Positions 1 to 8,959 of a stretch of DNA of 51,233 nt are shown in pieces. A program made the position numbers and the translations under genes. The DNA is from an uncultured Burkholderiales bacterium (GTDB lineage: Bacteria; Pseudomonadota; Gammaproteobacteria; Burkholderiales; Burkholderiaceae_C): the NCBI GenBank assembly GCA_903842945.1, contig CAIMNS010000069.1:1-51233 (forward strand), in the 5' to 3' direction. The stretch's first letter is position 1. Each line of letters starts with the position of its first letter. The notes under the pieces are model-generated. The model was not told the origin of the DNA, did no database searches, and saw only the letters and a list, made by a program, of their open reading frames with translations.

Positions 1-311
1 AGGCCCGTGGTCTCGATGATCAGGAGTGGAAATTTATGAACACGCCTCTCAAGCCTTGCCCAAAACAGGTCCTCCAAGGCTTGAGACAGGCCTGGTAAAC
101 CGGTGCAACACACACACGCATTGGCGACCAAAGAAGCCGCTTCGGCGGCATGGGTGAGCAAGGCTTGATCGATGCCGACTTCGCCCAACTCATTGATGAT
201 GAGAGCTGCGTCTTTGAACTCAGGTTGATGGAGCCATTCTTTGAGCAACGTGGTTTTGCCACTGCCCAGAAAGCCAGTCAGGAGATAAATAGGAATTTTT
301 TGAAGGGTCAT
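1..311 (-). CDS. CobW/G3E-family GTPase, N-terminal part (truncated by window edge; not in the ORF track)
   Basis: Minus-strand translation from ATG at 311: MTLQKIPIYLLTGFLGSGKTTLLKEWLHQPEFKDAALIINELGEVGIDQALL...NACVCCTGLPG...; Walker A GFLGSGKTTLL and CxCC motif typical of CobW/G3E GTPases; open to the window edge. Confidence 0.9.
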   Translation of the reverse strand, partial: MTLQKIPIYLLTGFLGSGKTTLLKEWLHQPEFKDAALIINELGEVGIDQALLTHAAEAASLVANACVCCTGLPGLSQALEDLFWARLERRVHKFPLLIIETTG

Positions 312-409
312 GGGACAAGGTGGCTCAAAGCGCTATTTTCGCTAAAAAAACTTCAAAGCTATACTGAGAAGGCTTAAATTATTTTGAATTTTTAAAGAGG
401 AGTCCCCTT

Positions 410-880
410 GTGGAGAGAATCACCATTTCACTGGACCCGGAGTTGGCAGGTATTTTGGATGACATGTCTGCTCAGCATGGCTACGCATCCAGATCTGAAG
501 CGGTCAGAGATCTGATTCGGGGTTGGCACTCACAAGAGGCCATGAAGCGCAACAAGAGTGAGCATTGCGTGGCTTATTTGGGCTACGTCTACGACCAAAG
601 GGACCGAACGCTGTCTGAAAGAATCTCCCACCTTCAGCACGAGCATCACCATTTGACGGTTTCAAACATGCAGTTGCACATGGACCACAACAATTGTTTG
701 GAGGTGGCCTTTCTAAGGGGGCCTAGCCGAGAGGTCAGGTCTTTGGCTGAGCGCGTGATGTCTCAAAGAGGCGTGCGCCATGGATCGGTGCATTTCGTGC
801 CGGTGACGGTTCAAGGGAACATTGAGGGGCATGACCATGCGAACGGGATGCCACACATGCATCTAAAGCCAAGTATTTAA
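410..880 (+). CDS. nikR: NikR-type nickel-responsive ribbon-helix-helix regulator
   Basis: GTG start after AAAGAGGAG; RHH N-terminus MERITISLDPELAGILDDMSAQHGYASRSEAVRDLIR, ACT-like C-terminus with His/Cys ligand-type pattern (HEHHHLTVSNMQLHMDHNNCLEVAFLRG). Confidence 0.92.
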   Translation: MERITISLDPELAGILDDMSAQHGYASRSEAVRDLIRGWHSQEAMKRNKSEHCVAYLGYVYDQRDRTLSERISHLQHEHHHLTVSNMQLHMDHNNCLEVAFLRGPSREVRSLAERVMSQRGVRHGSVHFVPVTVQGNIEGHDHANGMPHMHLKPSI

Positions 881-932
881 CTTGTAGCGAGACCCTGGGC
901 GACGCGTTGATCAAGGTCTTTCGTCGGGGCGC

Positions 933-1748
933 TCAGGTCAAGGACTTGGACAAATAGGGTGCTTTGGCGCGGTGTTTGTATTTGTCGAACACAAACAAGA
1001 GCAGCAGCGTCAAGGTCAAAGCAATGCCAATCCAAGCGCCATTGGCGGACCAGAACTCATCGATTTGTGCGTCTAAATTTTTAATCAAACCAAAGAGCAC
1101 GACCAACAAGGACAACAAGGCGATCACCCCACTCATCACGCGAGCCGTGTGTTTGGCCAATTGTTCGCTTTGTTTGACAATCCAATGCACAATGAATCCA
1201 TTGAGCGAGTCGGCCAGCATCATCCCTGAACCAAAGCTCAAAGCAAAGAGCAAGATCATCTCAAAGCCACCCAATTCATGACCTTTGGCGGCCATGAGCC
1301 CAGCCTGGCCCAAGGTGTCCAAGGAGAGTGCAAATGCAAAGCCAACCCCCATGGGGTGCGCAAAGGGGCCAAGACTTTTCAAAATGAAACCTTGAAACAA
1401 ACCGCGTGGGTGCGTGTGGCTTGCGCCAAAAAAACAGTATCTGAAATTGGTGAACGCCAACCACAACAAAAAAATGCTGGAGATCCAAAGACCCAACTGG
1501 TCCAACCACAAGGGCATTTCAATGCCTTGCCAATAAAAAATCATGGTCGCGAGCAAGACCGTCAAACTGTGACCACTGGCAAACTGAAACCCTGTGAGCC
1601 TTGCTGACCAATAATTTTGTGCCTTGTAACGCATGCGCGTGAGGCCATCGACCGCAGCAATGTGGTCCGGATCTAGACCATGCCTAAAGCCCAGAGCCAG
1701 CAGCAGCCCAAGCGTTGGCCAAAGAGAGGAGGAGATCAAATCTTGCAT
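933..1748 (-). CDS. Nickel/cobalt transporter (NiCoT-like membrane protein)
   Basis: RHGLDPDHIAAVDGLTRMRY matches the HxxxxDH signature region; multiple hydrophobic helices; next to nikR. Confidence 0.85.
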   Translation of the reverse strand: MQDLISSSLWPTLGLLLALGFRHGLDPDHIAAVDGLTRMRYKAQNYWSARLTGFQFASGHSLTVLLATMIFYWQGIEMPLWLDQLGLWISSIFLLWLAFTNFRYCFFGASHTHPRGLFQGFILKSLGPFAHPMGVGFAFALSLDTLGQAGLMAAKGHELGGFEMILLFALSFGSGMMLADSLNGFIVHWIVKQSEQLAKHTARVMSGVIALLSLLVVLFGLIKNLDAQIDEFWSANGAWIGIALTLTLLLLFVFDKYKHRAKAPYLSKSLT

Positions 1749-1879
1749 ATGACGAATTCTAAATTATTCTTAACGCCTTGGGGTGATTTAGCATTGGGGT
1801 GCAAGGGTAATTCCTAGGGCAAGTCAAAGGCATGGTCAAAATCAAGTCCCAAGTCCCAAGTCAAAGCAACAAGCTCTTC

Positions 1880-3736
1880 TTATGTGTGAGTGTGCTCATC
1901 GTGCCCAGGTCCATGTCCATGATCGTGCCCATGCCCATGGTGATGGTGGTGGCCTTTTTGTCCATGCTCATGGCCCTCAGCGTGAGAATGGGTGTGTGGG
2001 GCATGCCGATGCATGTGCCCATCCCCATGTTCATGCCAGTCGTTCATGTCGGATTTACCATGTGCGTGAGGGTCTTCGTTGAACACCAAGGACTTGACGG
2101 TCACTGGAACGGTGTAAGAGGGCATTCTGATGCGGCCCAAATCAATGAAATCAAAGCCCCAAAGGGTCACGCCATCGATGACCAAGATGTCGCTTTGAAC
2201 GCGCGCGTCTTCTTGGAAAATATGTCCCAAATTGTGCGCAATGTCGCCATCCGTCACAATGAACAAGGGTCGCTTTTGAGCAAGCGTTTGAGGAATGGCG
2301 CTGATGATGCCGTTGGCCAATTGAGACAGACGTGCATAGGAAGGTGCACCCAACCATCTGAGAGAAATGGCCACATCTTGCGCCCCTTCTTGCAGGTCAT
2401 GCCGGGTAAAGGATTGCTTCAAATCTTTGGCAACGACCAGCGCGTCGATGTGTTCGCCAAGCACCGTGGGCAAGGGGATCACTTGCAGGTTTTTTCTGGG
2501 TAAAAGCAGTCCAGGCTCAGAAATAAAGGTGGTGTTGCCACTCAATTGAACGCTGTACTCGGAGGCGCCAAGCACAGTTGCACGGATGCATTCACCCGCC
2601 GGTAACAGCTCCGTGCCAATCGCACCCGCATCCAATTGTTGGCGGATGGCTTGACCAAACAATTTACCCAAATCGCCAAAATCTCGAACTTCGCGTTGGT
2701 AGACATACTCACCAACACCGCCAGAGAACATGATGCCATCAAGGGTTCCAAAACTTTCAATAGGATCGGTCAAGTACAAATGCTCAAGATCGACTTTGGT
2801 GAAGGTTTGGTTCAGGACACGAATGAGTGCTTGTGCCATCCAGTGAGCAACTTGAGCCAGATCTTGGCGTTGCACTTTCGTCCCCAAGTGCCAATCAAAG
2901 CCAGCTTGTTGTGCTAGGTACTGACCGGCAGGATCTAGTCGAGTGATCACGTTGGCCTCGTCCACAACAAGAAGCCGCCCTCCCAAGTGGACGGCAGCTG
3001 TGGCGACCAATTCACCATTTTGAACGAGTCCAAGTTTGGTGGTGCCACCGCCGATGTCCACGTTCAAAATGCGGTGTTTTTGATCATAGGATCGCTTGGC
3101 CGCACCCGAGCCATAAACGGCCAGCATGGACTCCATGTGGTGTCCAGCTGCAGCACAAACAAATTCTCCCCCTTGCTCGGCCAAGACCTCTGCGATCGAT
3201 TCACTGTTCTCACGCCTTAGAGCTTCGCCGGTCAAAATCACGGCCCCCGCATCCACATCATCGGGGTGCAAGCCAGCGGCTTGATAGGCTCGGTCAATGA
3301 TGGCGCCAAGGGCTTTGGCGTCCATGGTGGTATCGTTCAAATAGGGTGTCAGAGAAATGGGCGATTGATAAAGAGGCTGACGGTCCACCACGGTATAGCG
3401 AGAAGAGAGGTCTTCAGCGATGCGTCGCAGGTGAATTTTTGAAAAGACGACTTGAGTGCCCGAAGAACCCACGTCAATGCCCACGCTGTGCAAGATCACA
3501 TTGTCTTGTCTCCACAAGGACTCCTGTGAAGGATCGTCGCCAGTGAAATTGTCGTGGTCGTGGTCGTGATCTGCATCCCCATCGTGGGTGTGAGCGTAGT
3601 CCTCACCGTATTGATGATCTTGGATGGTGTGGCGAGCAGAGGTGTCGCTCACCTTGGGTTGATCTGAGTTGCTCATGGTAGGGGAATGTGAATCAAGGGT
3701 GTGATGAGGAGGTGGTAAGGACGTGAACCATTTCAA
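1880..3736 (-). CDS. EutA-like ethanolamine ammonia-lyase reactivating factor family protein with His-rich N- and C-terminal extensions
   Basis: ASKHA-type ATPase core (VGIDVGSSGTQVVFSK; LNVDIGGGTTKLGLVQNG; GIMFSGGVGEYVY) characteristic of EutA; C-terminus HEHGDGHMHRHAPHTHSHAEGHEHGQKGHHHHHGHGHDHGHGPGHDEHTHT; N-terminus HTHDGDADHDHDHDN. Confidence 0.85.
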   Translation of the reverse strand: MKWFTSLPPPHHTLDSHSPTMSNSDQPKVSDTSARHTIQDHQYGEDYAHTHDGDADHDHDHDNFTGDDPSQESLWRQDNVILHSVGIDVGSSGTQVVFSKIHLRRIAEDLSSRYTVVDRQPLYQSPISLTPYLNDTTMDAKALGAIIDRAYQAAGLHPDDVDAGAVILTGEALRRENSESIAEVLAEQGGEFVCAAAGHHMESMLAVYGSGAAKRSYDQKHRILNVDIGGGTTKLGLVQNGELVATAAVHLGGRLLVVDEANVITRLDPAGQYLAQQAGFDWHLGTKVQRQDLAQVAHWMAQALIRVLNQTFTKVDLEHLYLTDPIESFGTLDGIMFSGGVGEYVYQREVRDFGDLGKLFGQAIRQQLDAGAIGTELLPAGECIRATVLGASEYSVQLSGNTTFISEPGLLLPRKNLQVIPLPTVLGEHIDALVVAKDLKQSFTRHDLQEGAQDVAISLRWLGAPSYARLSQLANGIISAIPQTLAQKRPLFIVTDGDIAHNLGHIFQEDARVQSDILVIDGVTLWGFDFIDLGRIRMPSYTVPVTVKSLVFNEDPHAHGKSDMNDWHEHGDGHMHRHAPHTHSHAEGHEHGQKGHHHHHGHGHDHGHGPGHDEHTHT

Positions 3737-3768
3737 TGCTCAAGCATGAGAAAAAAGATGGGGTTCCA

Positions 3769-4779
3769 TCAATAAAATTGATCAAAATGGACCTGGTTCA
3801 TGGGGACTTTGTGCTCCACCAAAAGTTTGAGCATGGCCTGGGCCATGAGTGGGGGACCAGCAAAATAAATTTCCATGTTGCCCAAGTCATGGGCGTGAAA
3901 TTTTTGAACCACTTCGTGGACAAAACCTCGTTCACAGTCAGGGGTCAAAACCTCATCAACTGATGCATTGGAGACGACCGGTGTGTAGTGTCCCATGCTG
4001 GCCCAAAGCGGCAGTTCATTGAGCATGTCTAGGCCGCAGATATCACGAGCCTCGCGGGCACCGTAGATGAAGTGAATGTTCTGAAAAGGACGTGTGTGCA
4101 GAGAAAGTGCGCCCCTGGCCAAAGAAACCATGGGCGCTAAACCTGAGCCACCGCCGACCAGCAAGATGTCCCTGGGGGCATCCTCGCGCAAATAGGCCAT
4201 GCCATAAGGGCCGTCAATGCGAACCTTTTCACCCAAGGGCATGGAAAAGAGTTTTTGGGTACCGAGGCCTCCTGGGGTCAAGCGCACTTGAAAATCAAGG
4301 CGTTGGCGGCTCCCACCCCCTTGGCTCATCGAGTAGGCCCTTGGACCCGGTACGTCTGAAAAATGGATCAACGCGTACTGTCCTGAAGCGAAGCTCAAGG
4401 CAGCGTCACACTCAAAAGAGAACTCATGCAAGTCATGGGTGATGGCTCTCTTGTGGGTCAGGCTTGCAGTGGTTTGAACGGGCAGGTGAACTGGTGCGTA
4501 GTGTTCCATTTCTCGCACCTTGATGCGTGCGTTGGAGCAAGCTTGGGCTTGGCATCCTAGCCAGCGGTTTTTGAGGCGATCTTTGTCGCTGAGTCCAGGT
4601 GCATCGCTCCAGTTGCTTTGAAGCTCACCTTCAAGAAGCTCAAATTTGCAGTTGCCGCAAGAGCCTACATTGCACTCATATGGAAAACCAATGCCTGCTC
4701 GAAGTGCTGCTCTTAAAAGGGTGTCACCTGGAGCGCAGGGGAAATGTTTTGTCGAGCCGTCGATTTGAATCTGAAACAT
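3769..4779 (-). CDS. 2Fe-2S ferredoxin / FAD-NAD(P) oxidoreductase (oxygenase reductase component type)
   Basis: Plant-type 2Fe-2S motif CNVGSCGNCKFELLEG...C; FAD RAYSMSQ; NAD GGGSGLAPMVSLAR; C-terminal FDQFY. Confidence 0.88.
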   Translation of the reverse strand: MFQIQIDGSTKHFPCAPGDTLLRAALRAGIGFPYECNVGSCGNCKFELLEGELQSNWSDAPGLSDKDRLKNRWLGCQAQACSNARIKVREMEHYAPVHLPVQTTASLTHKRAITHDLHEFSFECDAALSFASGQYALIHFSDVPGPRAYSMSQGGGSRQRLDFQVRLTPGGLGTQKLFSMPLGEKVRIDGPYGMAYLREDAPRDILLVGGGSGLAPMVSLARGALSLHTRPFQNIHFIYGAREARDICGLDMLNELPLWASMGHYTPVVSNASVDEVLTPDCERGFVHEVVQKFHAHDLGNMEIYFAGPPLMAQAMLKLLVEHKVPMNQVHFDQFY

Positions 4780-4866
4780 GGGGTTTGGAAAAAAGAGTGT
4801 GAATAAGTTGAAGAAACATGATGAAAAAATTGCTCATCCATGAGCTATTTCACCATAGGGTCTTTG

Positions 4867-5643
4867 TCATGGGCGATAACCCAGTTGGGTGGAGATGTCT
4901 TGCGCGGTTTGGAGCACCAACGGGGCCAAGGCTCTTAACTTTTTGAGCGTGAGTCGTTGACTGGGGCCACCGACACCAACAGAAGCCACCACTTGTGAGC
5001 TGATGTCTCTCAAGGGGGCAGAAATGCCTCTCATGCCGATTTCAGACTCCTCATCATCGATGGCGTATCCATTGTGACGAACTTGTTGAAAAATATGAAC
5101 CAGTTCATTCACATCACAGCATGTATTGGGGGTCCTGGGTTTGAGCTCTGAGTGCAGCACTTTTTGAATCAATTCATTGCTGCTGAACGATAAAATGGCT
5201 CGGCCCTCGCTGGTACAAAATGAGGGTTTGAGCGTCCCGATGTAATTTTTCATGCGGATGGCTTGGCTGCTTTCCAAGTTGTAGAGATAAATGATGTTGG
5301 TTTCATTCATCACCGCCAAGTGAATGGTCTCGCCCGTTCTTTCTCGAAGCACATTCAAGAACGGTTGAGCCATGTTGGAGACATCAAGGCGTCTTCTGAC
5401 CAAGGCGCCCATGATAAAGAGATTGATGCCCAAGCGGTATCGACCATTTTCCGGGTTTTGTTCCAACAAGCCTTCGCTCAGCAAGGTCACGGCCAGTCGG
5501 TGAGCTGTGCTTTTCGCCAAGCTAAGCCTTTTGGCAAGGCTGCTGATGCCAATTTCAGGTTCAATCTCTGAGAAGCATTTGAGAACACGAATGGAGGCAG
5601 CAACTGAAGACAGGCGGGCGCTTTTGGAGGGTTGTCGTTCCAT
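4867..5643 (-). CDS. IclR-family transcriptional regulator (ORF track start 5676; internal ATG at 5643 also plausible)
   Basis: Winged HTH (SSVAASIRVLKCFSEIEPEIGISSLAKRLSLAKSTAHRLAVTLLSEGLLEQNPENGRYRLG) plus IclR effector domain (GYAIDDEESEIGMRGISAPLRD). Confidence 0.9.
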   Translation of the reverse strand: MERQPSKSARLSSVAASIRVLKCFSEIEPEIGISSLAKRLSLAKSTAHRLAVTLLSEGLLEQNPENGRYRLGINLFIMGALVRRRLDVSNMAQPFLNVLRERTGETIHLAVMNETNIIYLYNLESSQAIRMKNYIGTLKPSFCTSEGRAILSFSSNELIQKVLHSELKPRTPNTCCDVNELVHIFQQVRHNGYAIDDEESEIGMRGISAPLRDISSQVVASVGVGGPSQRLTLKKLRALAPLVLQTAQDISTQLGYRP

Positions 5644-5695
5644 GATTGAACTTCTTAACAAGTTTAAAAAGATCATACATCATTTTCCTTTATGA

Positions 5696-5708
5696 GGAAC
5701 AGTGTTCC
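5696..5708. promoter_or_regulatory. Palindrome GGAACAgTGTTCC upstream of iclR-family gene; candidate operator
   Basis: Perfect 6-bp arms around one base, in the divergent regulator/operon intergenic region. Confidence 0.4.
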
Positions 5709-5869
5709 CTATAAAAGAAAGAGATGAAATCATGAAAGGACTGGCGTTGGCTTTTATTTGATGGATAAAATTTGTGAAATTGATAAAATGTAATGATAAG
5801 TTTTACAGGGAAAACCCGCAATGCATTTGCTTGACACTTAAAAGAGATTCGAGCCTAATATTGTTTGTG

Positions 5870-5900
5870 CCTTTATGCGGATCTGTGTCCCGCATAAAGG
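5870..5900. promoter_or_regulatory. Inverted repeat CCTTTATGCGG-N9-CCGCATAAAGG in operon leader
   Basis: 11-bp perfect arms (5870-5880 / 5890-5900); it overlaps the ORF-track start at 5875, arguing that the true permease start is downstream. Confidence 0.5.
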
Positions 5901-5968
5901 AACCATAAAGCGAGTCCCCAATCGATGGAGGCCCTCGCCTCAAGCCTTGTTTCATCGGGTGATTCCTG

Positions 5969-5992
5969 CAATAGACGTTCGTCTGTCTATTG
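5969..5992. promoter_or_regulatory. Inverted repeat CAATAGAC-N8-GTCTATTG just upstream of the likely permease start
   Basis: 8-bp perfect arms directly read; GTG start candidate at 6016 follows GGAG. Confidence 0.4.
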
Positions 5993-6015
5993 ATTCTTTC
6001 GTTGGAGAAACATCA

Positions 6016-7749
6016 GTGCAAAGCCCTGTTGCGGCGGAACCTCACCGTCCTGTGAATTTGAGTTTTGATCCCAAGTGGTTGGTCATTGGGGTCTGTTTGA
6101 TCGTGGTTGGCTTTTTGGCCTTGGTGCCTTTTGGCTTCATGATTTGGCAAAGTTTTTTGACGCCTGAGACGGCGGACGTACCCGCCAAAGTCACTTTTTC
6201 AAACTACATCACGGCTTACACGGATGCAGAGACGATCACAACTTTGTTCAACTCGATGCAGTTTGCTTTAGGGGGTTCTCTTCTGGCTTTTGTCATCGGG
6301 ACAGCGCTGGCCTGGATGAACGAGAGGACGAACACCCCGATGCGACGACTCTTTTACGCGTTGTCGATCATTCCCCTGATCATTCCAAGCATTTTGTTCA
6401 CCATTGCGTGGATCATGTTGGCAAGTCCCAAAATTGGTTTGATCAACATGGCCTTGCAATCGTGGTTCGGCTTGGAGTCGCCCCCCTTTAACATTTACTC
6501 CATGTGGGGAATGATTTGGGTCGATGGACTGCATTATTCACCCATGGCCTTTTTGCTCATGTCTGCGGCCTTTAGGGCCATGGATCCATCTCTTGAAGAG
6601 TCTGCGGTGATGAGCGGATCAAGTATTTTAAGGACCCTTTGGCGCATCACTTTGAGGCTGGCCATTCCCGCCATTGTGGCCACTGTTTTGACGCTTTTTG
6701 TGCGCGCCATTGAGTCCTTTGAGGTGCCGGCTTTGTTGGGTTTGCCCGCTGGCATTCAAGTCTTCACATCAGCCATTTATCAAGCAATCCATCAGTTCCC
6801 AAGTCAATTGGGCCTGGCCTCTGCTTATTCTGTGGTGTTGTTGTTGATCACGTCAGTGGGTATTTATATCCAAGCCAAAATATCATCGACGGGCGGCAAG
6901 TATGTGACCGTCACAGGAAAGGGATTTCGCCCGAGAAGCATTGATCTGGGTCCTTGGAGGTATTTGACGACAGGCATCTTCTTGCTTTATTTTTTGTTGA
7001 TTGTTCTCTTGCCCTTTTTGGTGTTGCTGTGGTCCTCTTTGCAAAAGTTTTATGCGCCTCCTTCGGCCGAAGCCTTGAAGCACTTGACCTTGGATGGTTA
7101 CCGCTATGTGTTGGGTTCCAGCAATATTCTGCACGCGCTCTTGAACAGCTTATGGATGGCGGTCGCATGTGCCACCATCGTGATGCTGTTGTCAGCGGTC
7201 GTGTGTTGGGTGGTTGTGAAGACGAAGATCCCAGGGCGTTGGTTGTTGGACAATTTGGCCTCCTTGCCCATGGTCTTTCCTGGCTTGGTCTTGGGCGTGT
7301 CGATCATGATTTTTTATCTGACCTTTGACATTGGCATCTACGGCACATTTTGGATTATTTTGCTTGCCTACATCACGCGTTTCATGCCGTATGGCATGCG
7401 CTACAACACCACATCCATGATCCAAATCCATAAAGATTTAGAAGATTCGGCGGCCATGAGTGGTGCGGGGTGGTTGACGGTTTTTACGCGGGTGATTTTG
7501 CCTTTGCTCAAGCCTGGCATGGTTGCCGGTTGGATCTACGTCATGATTGTTTCCGTTCGTGAGTTGTCAAGTTCCATTTTGCTCTACAGTCCAGGCAATG
7601 AAGTGATCTCCATCGTGATTTGGGAGTTATGGGAAAACGGGCAATATGTAGAACTGTCTGCCTTGAGCGTGATGTTCATTATGTTGCTCTTGGTCTTGGT
7701 GATGATTGCGCAACTCATTGGCAAACGTTTTGGTGTGAAAGAAGCGTGA
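6016..7749 (+). CDS. Two-domain ABC transporter permease, Fe3+/FbpB-like (ORF open from 5875)
   Basis: Two binding-protein-dependent permease halves with EAA-type loops (LEESAVMSGSSILRTLWRITLRLAIPAI; LEDSAAMSGAGWLTVFTRVILPLLKPG); GTTGGAGAAACATCAGTG start context. Confidence 0.9.
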   Translation: MQSPVAAEPHRPVNLSFDPKWLVIGVCLIVVGFLALVPFGFMIWQSFLTPETADVPAKVTFSNYITAYTDAETITTLFNSMQFALGGSLLAFVIGTALAWMNERTNTPMRRLFYALSIIPLIIPSILFTIAWIMLASPKIGLINMALQSWFGLESPPFNIYSMWGMIWVDGLHYSPMAFLLMSAAFRAMDPSLEESAVMSGSSILRTLWRITLRLAIPAIVATVLTLFVRAIESFEVPALLGLPAGIQVFTSAIYQAIHQFPSQLGLASAYSVVLLLITSVGIYIQAKISSTGGKYVTVTGKGFRPRSIDLGPWRYLTTGIFLLYFLLIVLLPFLVLLWSSLQKFYAPPSAEALKHLTLDGYRYVLGSSNILHALLNSLWMAVACATIVMLLSAVVCWVVVKTKIPGRWLLDNLASLPMVFPGLVLGVSIMIFYLTFDIGIYGTFWIILLAYITRFMPYGMRYNTTSMIQIHKDLEDSAAMSGAGWLTVFTRVILPLLKPGMVAGWIYVMIVSVRELSSSILLYSPGNEVISIVIWELWENGQYVELSALSVMFIMLLLVLVMIAQLIGKRFGVKEA

Positions 7750-7813
7750 TGCTGCGCCATAAACCGACGCAGAAGTTTTTCAGACTAAAGAATGTATTAA
7801 AGGAAGAAAAGTT

Positions 7814-8920
7814 GTGTTAAATGTTACCGGTCTATTCACACAATACGTGAGCGACAAAGGCGTGGTGGTGCAAGCTGCCAAGGATGTTTCCTTTGAAGTG
7901 CCAAAGGGCAAACTTTTTACCCTTTTAGGTCCTAGTGGCTGTGGAAAAACCACGACGCTCAGATCCATTGCGGGTTTAGAAAAGCCTACCCAAGGCTTGA
8001 TAGAGGTTTACGGTAAGGCGGTTTACAGCTCTGCCAAAGGCGTCTTCACCCCACCGAATCAGCGCGGATTTGGTATGGTGTTTCAGTCCTATGCGATTTG
8101 GCCTCACATGACGGTGTTTCAAAATGCCAGCTTCCCCATGGAAGTAGGGGCCAAGAAGTTCACGACGGCGCAAATCAAAGAGCGTGTCATGCGCGTCCTG
8201 GAATCTGTGGAGCTGGCCCAATACCACGACAGGGACGCGACTCGCTTGTCAGGCGGTCAGCAGCAACGTTTGGCCTTGGCTCGCGCTTTGGTGATGGAGC
8301 CGCAACTCTTGTTGCTCGATGAGCCTTTGTCCAATTTGGATGCAAAACTCAGAGAAAAAATGCGTTTTGAATTGAAAAAGATTCAACGAGAACTCAACAT
8401 CACCACGATCTACGTGACGCACGATCAATCCGAGGCCTTGGCGCTTTCGCACGAAATTGCCGTGATGTCGGCGGGTCGAATCGTTCAACGCGGAACGCCT
8501 AGAGAAATTTACGAAAAACCGATTGATAAATTTGTGGCCGATTTCGTGGGTGCCATCAATTTCATTGATGCAACCGTGAAGCACTTGGACCTTCAGCAGC
8601 ACATCATGGTCTTGGAGTCCGAGGTCGGTTTGATTCAATTGCCCATCCAAGAAGACTTCAAAGCCGGCGATGCTGTGCAAGTGTGCGTGCGGCCAGAAAA
8701 TGTCCACTTGAGTGACGCCCCCCCCCATATCGATCACTTGAATCGCTATGAAGGCACCGTAGACCAAAAAATATTTTTAGGCGAAGTTTTGGATTTCCAA
8801 GTCAAGATTCGCGAAAAATTGATTTTGTCACGCGTTCATCCCACACAACTGACACCCGTAGGGCACCCCATCCACGTGTATTTTGATCCACGAGGGTGTG
8901 TGGTTTTCAAAGTGCAATAA
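7814..8920 (+). CDS. ABC transporter ATP-binding protein (FbpC/PotA-like)
   Basis: Walker A GPSGCGKTTTL, signature RLSGGQQQRLALARAL, Walker B LLLLDEPLSNLD, C-terminal TOBE-like region; GTG start. Confidence 0.95.
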   Translation: MLNVTGLFTQYVSDKGVVVQAAKDVSFEVPKGKLFTLLGPSGCGKTTTLRSIAGLEKPTQGLIEVYGKAVYSSAKGVFTPPNQRGFGMVFQSYAIWPHMTVFQNASFPMEVGAKKFTTAQIKERVMRVLESVELAQYHDRDATRLSGGQQQRLALARALVMEPQLLLLDEPLSNLDAKLREKMRFELKKIQRELNITTIYVTHDQSEALALSHEIAVMSAGRIVQRGTPREIYEKPIDKFVADFVGAINFIDATVKHLDLQQHIMVLESEVGLIQLPIQEDFKAGDAVQVCVRPENVHLSDAPPHIDHLNRYEGTVDQKIFLGEVLDFQVKIREKLILSRVHPTQLTPVGHPIHVYFDPRGCVVFKVQ

Positions 8921-8959
8921 AAAGCCTTGAACTTATTTTTTTAACCTAGAGCAATTCCC

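Noticed and set aside
20-377. ORFs 20-262 (-) and 150-377 (+)
   Set aside because: Both are wrong-frame or antisense readings of the edge-truncated CobW gene.
1890-2060. Apparent tandem CATG/CCATG-type DNA repeat
   Set aside because: It is the coding sequence for the His/Gly/Asp tail of the EutA-like protein on the minus strand, not an independent repeat or CRISPR.
1832-2503. 223-aa plus-strand ORF
   Set aside because: Antisense shadow of the EutA-like gene's His-rich codons; Val/Met-rich low-complexity translation and no family motifs.
8249-8767. 172-aa minus-strand ORF
   Set aside because: Antisense to the ABC ATPase gene, whose motifs are unambiguous.
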